Below are positions 9,636-16,607 of a stretch of 64,000 bases of DNA, piece after piece. How positions within the stretch are numbered: the first letter of the stretch is position 1; each line of letters starts with the position of its first letter. Below the pieces are notes generated by a model, which made no database searches, was not told the DNA's origin, and saw nothing but the letters and a program-made list of their open reading frames with translations. Location of the stretch: the NCBI RefSeq assembly GCF_000224085.1, contig NC_015945.1, positions 3,774,501 to 3,838,500 on the forward strand, in the 5' to 3' direction. Both the position numbers and the translations under genes were made by a program. The DNA comes from Allomuricauda ruestringensis DSM 13258 (GTDB lineage Bacteria > Bacteroidota > Bacteroidia > Flavobacteriales > Flavobacteriaceae).

Positions 9636-10817
9636 ATGTTGTCAAAAAAAATATTCATTTATCCCCTGCTATTATCAGTTTGGACATTGTCTTCACAAGT
9701 TTTGGTTGATTCAGTTTCAAAGGCTCCAGTACCTTATGTTGAAATTTTCAACAATAGTAAAATAGGTACCATATCCGATGAACAAGGAAGGTTTTCTTTG
9801 GAAATGTTCAATCCAACAGATAGTGTTTTCTTCAAACATCTAACATACTTAAACATTGAAGGTACGGCCAATGAGTTTTATCCAAAAGACACCATATTTA
9901 TGGGTCCCCAAGCAATAGAGTTAAATGAGGTTTTCATAAATAGCTTCAATGCTCGAGATAGTGTAAAAAAAGCAGTATTACTGGCAAAAAAAAACCATCT
10001 TACAAGCACATACAAAACTATGGGCTTTTATAGAGAATATGTCAAAGAGGAAGGTGATGGAGTTTTTCTTGCAGAAGCCTCTTATGTCGGAAGTGTTGAA
10101 AATTCAAAAAAGGGAATTGACTATCAGATTAAAATTTTAGAAGGCAAAAAAACTGAAAACCTTTCCACTCTTGGAATCAACCTAGAGGGCGGCCCACAAA
10201 GACTGTTTGAAATGGGTGATATAATAGCTCAGGAAAACCTACTTTTTGACAAATCCAAAATCGATGAGTTTCAGTTTAATCTCGTTGCTATTAAAAATAA
10301 AGATGGTGACAAGATATATGAAATCAACTTTGAACCAATAACCAATAATTTGGAAAATAATCTTATGGGCACCATATTCTTGGAAGCGGGCAATCTATCA
10401 TTCGTTGAATTTTGTGCAAAACGAGACCCTGTTAAATTGAGGCAATTAGGGAAAATAGTAGAGGCTCGAACTAAAGATAAAAAGTCTCCCGCTCCAAATT
10501 TCAATTTAGTTCAATCGGAATTGATGCTCCGTTTTAGGAAAGAAAGCGGTAAGCAAATTCTAAGTTTTATAAAAATATTCAATCAACTTATGGTTCCCCA
10601 AAAGAGCAAATATTTTTTAATAGACATTAATGCCGCCACCTTAATAACTTCAATAAGTACCAATAAAAAACAAATCAAAACAAATTATAATCCTGAGCAA
10701 TCATTTGGATATGAACTTGACAAAGTGCCTCAAGGAGTTTCTTGGAGACCTGACTACACCATATATTTTGGGGAAACCGAAAAAAAAATTCTGAATGATA
10801 TTACTAGAAAAAAATAA
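9636..10817 (+). CDS. Secreted carboxypeptidase-regulatory-like domain protein
   Basis: 393 residues from ATG 9636 (MLSKKIFIYPLLLSVWTLSS). A longer frame starting at 9567 would run through the hairpin and lack a signal peptide, so it is rejected. After the signal peptide comes a CarboxypepD_reg-like beta domain (about 20-90: VLVDSVSKAPVPYVEIF, GTISDEQGRFSL, IELNEVFIN), then a 300-residue beta-rich region starting YKTMGFYREYVKEEGDG that is shared by many Bacteroidota envelope proteins of unknown function. No TonB-dependent barrel follows. Located between precursor and synthase genes, it may bind, sense or help export the product; that is inference. Confidence 0.7.
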   Translation: MLSKKIFIYPLLLSVWTLSSQVLVDSVSKAPVPYVEIFNNSKIGTISDEQGRFSLEMFNPTDSVFFKHLTYLNIEGTANEFYPKDTIFMGPQAIELNEVFINSFNARDSVKKAVLLAKKNHLTSTYKTMGFYREYVKEEGDGVFLAEASYVGSVENSKKGIDYQIKILEGKKTENLSTLGINLEGGPQRLFEMGDIIAQENLLFDKSKIDEFQFNLVAIKNKDGDKIYEINFEPITNNLENNLMGTIFLEAGNLSFVEFCAKRDPVKLRQLGKIVEARTKDKKSPAPNFNLVQSELMLRFRKESGKQILSFIKIFNQLMVPQKSKYFLIDINAATLITSISTNKKQIKTNYNPEQSFGYELDKVPQGVSWRPDYTIYFGETEKKILNDITRKK

Positions 10818-10865
10818 TTCAATCTCAAAAACCCAATCCAATGATATGAAAAAATGAATTGAGAA

Positions 10866-12803
10866 ATGCTAAAACAGACCTACTTATTGCAGGATGATTC
10901 GGCCTTAAAGGACAAAATTTTTCAAAAAACAAAGCTTCGTCTTTCATCCGCAGCCCTTCCTGCAAAAATTATTGATGCTATCGTAAGCATGGGATTTGTC
11001 CTAGAAAACCCCGATTATTATATTTCTTACCCTTACCTGTTCAAAGATGCTTTTGCAGTGGATGATGAAACTCTGGACTTGCTTTCCGTGGCCGGTTTTC
11101 TTTACTACCGATCAACGATGGCCATTGACGGTGTATTTGATAATAAAAACAGTGATGGCTCTTTTGACCAATACATCATTGCGAATATCTGTCAAGAGCA
11201 GACTATAGCAATTCTATCAAGGATTTTGGGCGGCAACAAAGTATTTTGGCAATCATGGACCAGACGGAAACTGGAATATATTAAAGCATACCAAATTGAT
11301 TTTAATCCAAATAATGAAATAAAAACCTTCGATGAATTTTTACAACTGGCTGATTTAAAATCAGCTATAGGCAAGATTAGCTTGGATGCCCTCAACATCC
11401 TGTCCACACCAAAAACAGATAGAATTGTTTATCAAAACCTTCTTGATTCACACCGTTATTTTTATGGAGCCTTTCAAATTTTGGACGATCTCTATGATTT
11501 TGAGGAGGACACCATTTCTGGACAGGCCAATGTGGCAAGAACAATCTTGTTTAGAGAATATCCCAATAGCATAAAATATCCATTAAAGGAACAAAAGGAA
11601 TGCATCTACACAAAAGGAATTGCCGATTTGTTGTATGACAAAGCATTGGGGTTTATCGACAAATCTCTTGTTGGTATAGAAAAATACAATGTTCCCAGAT
11701 GGAAATCAGAAATCCAATCACTGCATAATACAATTGTTATACATAGGTCCAACGTTTTTGGTTACTTATTTCACTCCAAAAAGAAACAAATCAATGATTA
11801 CGACAAGAAAGAATTCACCAGTCAAAAGGACAGTATACAAAGTGCAAAACTCTACCTTGAAAGAAGCTTTGTAAATGATAATGGTTGGAAGGATTACTTA
11901 AATGGAGCGGGAGTTAGTGATGTTTGGGTGTCTTACTTTGTTCGTTTCTTTTACCATGAAGCATTTCCCGATGACAGAATCCTTGAAAATGGAGACCCTC
12001 ATTTGTCACTAAAGTCCGAATCGGGGAAAAGACCTTTATTGGGATATAATAAATATTGGATTCCAGATGCTGACACAACTTCATTCTATATCCTCTCAAG
12101 GTATATTCATGATGGGGTAATTGAAAATGAAGTTTTAGAGGAGTGGCTTGGATACCAAAACAGAGATGGTGGATTTAGAACCTACAATAACGATGAGCAG
12201 CTTTATGCATCCCTTAACGACAAATCAGCTTCAGATGTTTCAGGTTGGCTCAGTTCCCATTTTTGTGTCAGTGCAGTTGCATTTTATGCCATGTGCCGAT
12301 TGAACCTTGAAATAGAGCGAAAATCAGCTTTAAGAGGATATTTATTGAATAGTATAACAAATGGATATTATCAATCTTATTGGTGGTGCTCTCCGGTTTA
12401 TGGCCTTTCATTTATAGTTCTATCCTGTTCTGTTGAAAATGACAAACCCTTGTTGGAATACTCCGTTGATCTTATTAAGGATGAATTTCAAAAAAATCCG
12501 GACCTGAAAGAGAATTCTTTTTTTTCCGGCCTTGTACTTTATGCACTTTCCAAAACCCCGAAAAAAGCGAAAATGGCCAAAGACCTGTGCATTATGCTCA
12601 AAGAACAATTGATTAACAGTCAAAAAAAGAATGGTTCTTGGGGTCCAAATTTAAGCCTAAGGATTCCTAGTCCCTCAATTATAAATACAACTGAAGTTAA
12701 TAATTGGTCAACAGGGACAATAGGAACTAACATTATACTAGAAGACTTCAACTGCCTTTTTTCAACTGCTGTTTCAATGGCGGCATTGGAGAGCACGATA
12801 TAA
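10866..12803 (+). CDS. Fusion: class I isoprenoid synthase-like domain + class II terpene cyclase-like domain
   Basis: 645 residues, no signal peptide. Residues 60-310 form an all-helical isoprenoid-synthase-like domain with two Asp motifs: DGVFD (88-92, first-motif position, second Asp replaced by Gly) and DDLYDFEED (207-215), followed by GQANVAR. Residues 330-645 resemble the alpha-barrel of squalene/terpene class II cyclases: SDVWVSYFV, the general-acid motif DADTT (401-405, DxDD/DxDTT type) and two QW-like repeats, QNRDGGF (431-437) and QKKNGSW (586-592). Class I domains ionise or couple prenyl diphosphates; class II domains protonate and cyclise them. In this operon it could prenylate the precursor, as ComQ does to ComX, and cyclise the chain, or make a separate terpene. 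The gene lies 48 bases after its neighbour and 1 base before the next. Confidence 0.75.
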   Translation: MLKQTYLLQDDSALKDKIFQKTKLRLSSAALPAKIIDAIVSMGFVLENPDYYISYPYLFKDAFAVDDETLDLLSVAGFLYYRSTMAIDGVFDNKNSDGSFDQYIIANICQEQTIAILSRILGGNKVFWQSWTRRKLEYIKAYQIDFNPNNEIKTFDEFLQLADLKSAIGKISLDALNILSTPKTDRIVYQNLLDSHRYFYGAFQILDDLYDFEEDTISGQANVARTILFREYPNSIKYPLKEQKECIYTKGIADLLYDKALGFIDKSLVGIEKYNVPRWKSEIQSLHNTIVIHRSNVFGYLFHSKKKQINDYDKKEFTSQKDSIQSAKLYLERSFVNDNGWKDYLNGAGVSDVWVSYFVRFFYHEAFPDDRILENGDPHLSLKSESGKRPLLGYNKYWIPDADTTSFYILSRYIHDGVIENEVLEEWLGYQNRDGGFRTYNNDEQLYASLNDKSASDVSGWLSSHFCVSAVAFYAMCRLNLEIERKSALRGYLLNSITNGYYQSYWWCSPVYGLSFIVLSCSVENDKPLLEYSVDLIKDEFQKNPDLKENSFFSGLVLYALSKTPKKAKMAKDLCIMLKEQLINSQKKNGSWGPNLSLRIPSPSIINTTEVNNWSTGTIGTNIILEDFNCLFSTAVSMAALESTI

Positions 12804-12804
12804 A

Positions 12805-13986
12805 ATGAATAAAAAAGCAGACAAAATACCACTTAAATCATCTTGTATCTCAATATGTGAAATAGGAGATAAATTTTTGCTCCACGAAACTAATCATGGC
12901 CATCGCATTAGGGTCAATCAAACTGTAATCAGACTATTGGAACTTGTGGACGGGAAGTCCAATATAGACTACATAAGAGAGCAAATGAGCTCTTACGGTT
13001 CTTTTTCCAATGATGAAATTCATAACCTTTTATATCATACTTTGGGCAAGTTTGGCTTTATTGTTAATGGGAATGTTGAGGTCATTAAAATCAATAAGCC
13101 AGAATACCTTAAATTGAGCCTAACTTTGCTCAGTGAAGAAAAAGTATCTTTTATAGCAAGATATTTAAAATGGCTTTTTTCAAAGAATTCTTTTTTTACT
13201 GTTTTTTTTCTTTTATTTCTCACTTTGCTATATGTTCAATACAATTATTTTGATAGGGCATTATATTTTTTAGAAACCATGACGATGAAAGAATGGTTAG
13301 GAATAATTTTGTTTGCAGGTGCAAGCCTTTTTTTCCATGAGTTTGGACATGCCTCTTCTTGCAAGGCATTTGGAGCAAAACCTGGCGGGATAGGTTTTGG
13401 TTTTTACCTATTGAGTCCTGTAATGTATGCTGACGTATCTGATATATGGAGATTACCTGTTAAAGAAAGAATAATAGTGAATCTATCTGGTATTTACATG
13501 GAAATGCTATTGAGCGTTCTATTGTTTGGAGTATATATACTTACCAAAGACCTATGGTTTTTGGTGTTAACCTCTTTCTGTTTTTTATCACTTTTTGCTA
13601 ATCTTAATCCATTTTTAAAATATGATGGTTATTGGGTTCTTTCGGACTTAACTGGATGTCACAACTTAAGAAAACAATCAAACTTTCACCTTAACAGTTT
13701 ATTGAAAAGTCGTGGCAAAATGGAAAAAAACAACATTTTACTAGCCCTATATGCCGCCATTGCCAATATAATGATAGTTACCTTTATTATTATTGTTTTA
13801 ATTACCGATTCAACTGGACTTATCGATTTTCCGAAAAATTTGTTTCAGACCGTGACCTCATTATTCGGTACAGAAAAACAGTTTTTCATTAAGGACATTT
13901 ATCCTCTCTTGGTACCTACAATTTTTTATTTCATCTTAATCAAATTGTTGTTTGTGAATGTCAAGAAATTTTTTAGAAAAGTATAA
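12805..13986 (+). CDS. PqqD-like domain fused to M50 site-2 membrane protease
   Basis: 393 residues. Residues 10-90 look like a PqqD-type RiPP recognition element (HGHRIRVNQTVIRLLELVDG, then a helical FSNDEIHNLLYHTLGKFGFIV). The rest is a polytopic M50 protease: zinc motif HEFGH (178-182) inside a membrane helix and the third-ligand motif NPFLKYDGYW (268-277), with other membrane segments at about 130-147, 165-177, 226-247, 250-267, 315-335 and 370-388. Such proteins occur in peptide-maturation clusters, where they may bind the leader and cut the peptide in or at the membrane. It starts one base after the synthase stop, so cotranslation is likely. Its AT content is visibly higher than that of the housekeeping genes. 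Confidence 0.82.
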   Translation: MNKKADKIPLKSSCISICEIGDKFLLHETNHGHRIRVNQTVIRLLELVDGKSNIDYIREQMSSYGSFSNDEIHNLLYHTLGKFGFIVNGNVEVIKINKPEYLKLSLTLLSEEKVSFIARYLKWLFSKNSFFTVFFLLFLTLLYVQYNYFDRALYFLETMTMKEWLGIILFAGASLFFHEFGHASSCKAFGAKPGGIGFGFYLLSPVMYADVSDIWRLPVKERIIVNLSGIYMEMLLSVLLFGVYILTKDLWFLVLTSFCFLSLFANLNPFLKYDGYWVLSDLTGCHNLRKQSNFHLNSLLKSRGKMEKNNILLALYAAIANIMIVTFIIIVLITDSTGLIDFPKNLFQTVTSLFGTEKQFFIKDIYPLLVPTIFYFILIKLLFVNVKKFFRKV

Positions 13987-14725
13987 CAATAGTGGTGTTG
14001 CAAAATATATTCAAAGTAGTGTTCATCGCTTTGGATGGAATAGAATGTTTTTTCTATGTTTTGTCCTGTTTGCCAACTGTATTGCTGCACAAAAAAATGA
14101 AGTGTTACATGGTAAGATAACTAACAATGAAGCCCATGGTATCCATATTCTGAACGCAACCCAGAATGTAGGCACTATTACCGATGACTCAGGAAACTTT
14201 TCCATTTCTGCCAAAAAACACGATACGATAATTTTCTCGGCCATAAACCTTGAACCGTTGAAATTGATTGTTACCGATAGGGTTTTGGAAATCGAACTGA
14301 ACATTACATTAGATCAAAAGGTTATTGAATTGGATGGCGTCACCCTTAATCCATATGGACTGACAGGTTCTCTTTCCAAGGATGTTTTGAACATCCCAAA
14401 CCCCATAACAGCAGAATCCCTCAACCTTCCCAACTCCTCCACCCCTATCATAACATCTAATCAAAGAAAATTATACGAGGCTGATAGCGGTAATTTTATA
14501 GAGTTATATGGTAGTTTTCCGGAAGCTGGCATTGCTATCAATCTACATAAAATTTTAAATAGAGTGTCGGGAAGAACAAATAAAATCAAGAGAATAATCA
14601 ATTATGAAAAAGGAGAAGAAATTATAAATCAGCTTAATACAAAATTCAAGCATCTTTATCCAAATCTAACTGAATCCGAAACCTATAATTTGGCTTTGAT
14701 AGAGTTTTATAAAAAATACGATTAG
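13958..14725 (+). CDS. Carboxypeptidase-regulatory-like domain protein
   Basis: 255 residues if started at ATG 13958, which overlaps the M50 gene by 29 bases; ATG 14045 (MFFLCFVLFANCIAAQKN) gives a cleaner signal peptide and may be the real start. Mature protein: one CarboxypepD_reg-like domain (VLHGKITNNEAHGIHILN, GTITDDSGNFSI, ELDGVTLNPYGL) followed by a 130-residue tail ending NLALIEFYKKYD. This single-domain form with the same tail style is common in flavobacteria, function unknown. It closes the island operon. Secretion by Sec to the periplasm or outer membrane is expected. Together with the 9636 product it frames the two enzyme genes. Confidence 0.7.
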   Translation: MSRNFLEKYNNSGVAKYIQSSVHRFGWNRMFFLCFVLFANCIAAQKNEVLHGKITNNEAHGIHILNATQNVGTITDDSGNFSISAKKHDTIIFSAINLEPLKLIVTDRVLEIELNITLDQKVIELDGVTLNPYGLTGSLSKDVLNIPNPITAESLNLPNSSTPIITSNQRKLYEADSGNFIELYGSFPEAGIAINLHKILNRVSGRTNKIKRIINYEKGEEIINQLNTKFKHLYPNLTESETYNLALIEFYKKYD

Positions 14726-15239
14726 AAGGATGGTATAGGTTGATTCATCCCCATACTACCCAACAGACTAAAAAAACCTACCGGCGTAATCCTAAAGATC
14801 AAACAAAATCAAAGTTTTGAAAAGCTGTTTTATTCATTTTTAATAAAAAAGCTGTGCATTTCATCGAATTTTAAACGAATATTTGAAAAAGCACCAACCA
14901 AAATTTTGATGCCCACGCAACAAATCGTAATATAGTACATAACCAAAACGCAAACTAAACCTATTTGTTCAACCAATTAAATGCAAAACACCCCCTTTTT
15001 ACATTTTATATTTCCCTTGATTTGATTCTATAGAAAACAGTTCTTTTTTCGCAGTTGAATATGATGTGGAACAAGCACGCTAAACTTTCAAATTTGGTGT
15101 TGTTATCCGTGTTTTAACGATTTTTTATAAGGAATTGTAGGAAAAAAGCCCATTTTAGGGAGAAACCCATAGTTTTTTTAAGGGAAAACTGCAATGAGTT
15201 TTTTTTCTACGTTAGTAACTTGCAGTCAGCATTTTGCAC
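14726..15239. other. AT-rich gene-free stretch
   Basis: 514 bases between the island and the LytTR regulator gene. Only very short ATG frames (at most about 18 codons) occur. No clear terminator, no exact TAnnTTTG box and no recognisable RNA were seen. Composition stays as AT-rich as the island, so the island's right edge may extend through here. Confidence 0.45.
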
Positions 15240-15974
15240 ATGGAATACACCTATAACATAATCGACTCGGATGCCTCCTCAAAGCTTCAGTTGCAGCTTT
15301 ATTTGGAAGAGTATGAAGACTTGGTTTGTGCCAGGGTGGAAACCAATGCATCGGCAGGGCTCAATTCCATTTTAAAATACAATCCAGACCTTGTACTTGT
15401 CAATCTTGGGGAAGGTGGTATGGATTACTTTCAAATGGTTACGGAACTGAACCAGTACATGCAAAGCCTTCCTATTATAATAGGATATGCCAAATCAAAA
15501 AAATATGCCTACAACGCCATTAAATGTGGTTTTTTTGATTATTGGATCCTGCCCCACAACGAGTTCGATATACGCAAAACAATGCTGCGCTTAAGAAAAC
15601 TGCACCCAAAACAGGAAACTCCGTCCACGATTTGCTTAAAATCTTACAAGGATTACCGGTATTTGGACACCAAAAACATTCTATACCTAAAATCTGATAA
15701 TAACACCACGGATTTCTTTATGAAAGATGGCAGTGTGATAAGCGCCTTTAAAACCTTAAAATCTTTTGAAGATAAACTCCCCAAGGACTTTATCCGCGTG
15801 CACCAGAGTTACATTCTCAATAGCCGCTATGTATCGCGAATCAATTATGGAAAATCCATTTGCAGTTTAAATTATGGGCGAGAGGAAGAGCTTCCTTTCT
15901 CCAAAACCTATAAAGATAAGATAGACAGCTTAAAGGAAATGCTCTCCAAAACGGCCACAAAGGCCCTTAATTAG
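15240..15974 (+). CDS. LytTR transcription regulator with degenerate receiver domain
   Basis: 244 residues from ATG 15240. Residues 1-120 have a receiver fold, but the phosphoacceptor position reads LVLVNLGEGG, Asn55 instead of Asp, and the conserved Lys region reads DYWILPHN, with Leu104 in place of Lys. Residues 130-240 are a LytTR DNA-binding domain (YLDTKNILYLKSDNN, FIRVHQSYILNSRYVSRI). The protein should therefore bind DNA without canonical phosphorylation. No LytS-type kinase lies next to it; the next genes encode a tiny lipoprotein and a TPR kinase with its own LuxR-type partner. Its target may be nearby, but no LytTR-type direct repeats were found by eye. Confidence 0.85.
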   Translation: MEYTYNIIDSDASSKLQLQLYLEEYEDLVCARVETNASAGLNSILKYNPDLVLVNLGEGGMDYFQMVTELNQYMQSLPIIIGYAKSKKYAYNAIKCGFFDYWILPHNEFDIRKTMLRLRKLHPKQETPSTICLKSYKDYRYLDTKNILYLKSDNNTTDFFMKDGSVISAFKTLKSFEDKLPKDFIRVHQSYILNSRYVSRINYGKSICSLNYGREEELPFSKTYKDKIDSLKEMLSKTATKALN

Positions 15975-16112
15975 CAAAATTCTTGCAGATCATACAAGAA
16001 TACTAGCAGATTACACAAGAATACTATCCCCTTACCAAAAATACCCGAGCCACTAAAAATGCCACATACTTTAGCGGTACAAACTTAACATTCATACCTA
16101 AAACCTAACATT

Positions 16113-16286
16113 ATGAAAAAAGTATTTAGCATTTTAGCCATGGCATTATTAACAGTTGGTTTCTACTCTTGTGAAACCGAAACCGACGTACAGGAAACCG
16201 AAGCGTTGTTCGAGCAACTAACGGTAGACCAGAACGCTACGGATGACGATGAGATGGAGACAGATGGTAGAGGAGATAATGAATAA
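16113..16286 (+). CDS. Small acidic lipoprotein (57 aa)
   Basis: Starts MKKVFSILAMALLTVGFYSC: a lipoprotein signal with lipobox FYSC at Cys20, leaving a 38-residue mature part that is very acidic (ETETDVQETEALFEQ, then NATDDDEMETDGRGDNE) with a single Arg. The good signal peptide, ATG start and position in a gap between two regulators support a real gene. A terminator 270 bases downstream would end its transcript. Function unknown; a surface-exposed signal peptide or a ligand of the neighbouring kinase are possibilities only. Confidence 0.6.
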   Translation: MKKVFSILAMALLTVGFYSCETETDVQETEALFEQLTVDQNATDDDEMETDGRGDNE

Positions 16287-16300
16287 TTAACCATATATTC

Positions 16301-16534
16301 TTGAGCAGCATAACCAATTTAATTCGAAATATTTTTTTATCGCTGATTTTGTTAGGGATGTTCTTTTATCAAAAAGATGAACCACTAATCAACGATAACA
16401 CCACCAAATGGAACCAAATCGACTTTTTGAAGAATCATCAAAAAAGATTACTTAAGCACCGAATAAACATTGGTTTTTCAAAACAAAGTGCAATCAGGCT
16501 TCAACAAAGTACCAATGATGGCCGCCAACCCTAG
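16301..16534 (+). CDS. Possible small membrane-anchored protein (77 aa, TTG start)
   Basis: A 77-codon frame starting at TTG 15 bases after the small lipoprotein stop. It has one hydrophobic stretch (NIFLSLILLGMFFY) near the N-terminus and a basic remainder (HQKRLLKHRINIGFSKQ). It ends just before the terminator at 16557, so it would form a two-gene unit with the lipoprotein. No family recognised, no ATG until 16358, and no repeat structure; it may be a chance frame. Confidence 0.35.
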   Translation: MSSITNLIRNIFLSLILLGMFFYQKDEPLINDNTTKWNQIDFLKNHQKRLLKHRINIGFSKQSAIRLQQSTNDGRQP

Positions 16535-16556
16535 TTTGGAAATAAAAATATAACTC

Positions 16557-16590
16557 AGCCCCAAACCTTGACGGATTTGGGGCTTTTTTG
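16557..16590 (+). terminator. Rho-independent terminator
   Basis: AGCCCCAAA (16557-16565) pairs perfectly with TTTGGGGCT (16576-16584), 10-base loop, followed by a run of six or more Ts. It separates the small-lipoprotein unit from the kinase gene. Confidence 0.85.
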
Positions 16591-16607
16591 TTACCTTGGA
16601 TTTATAA

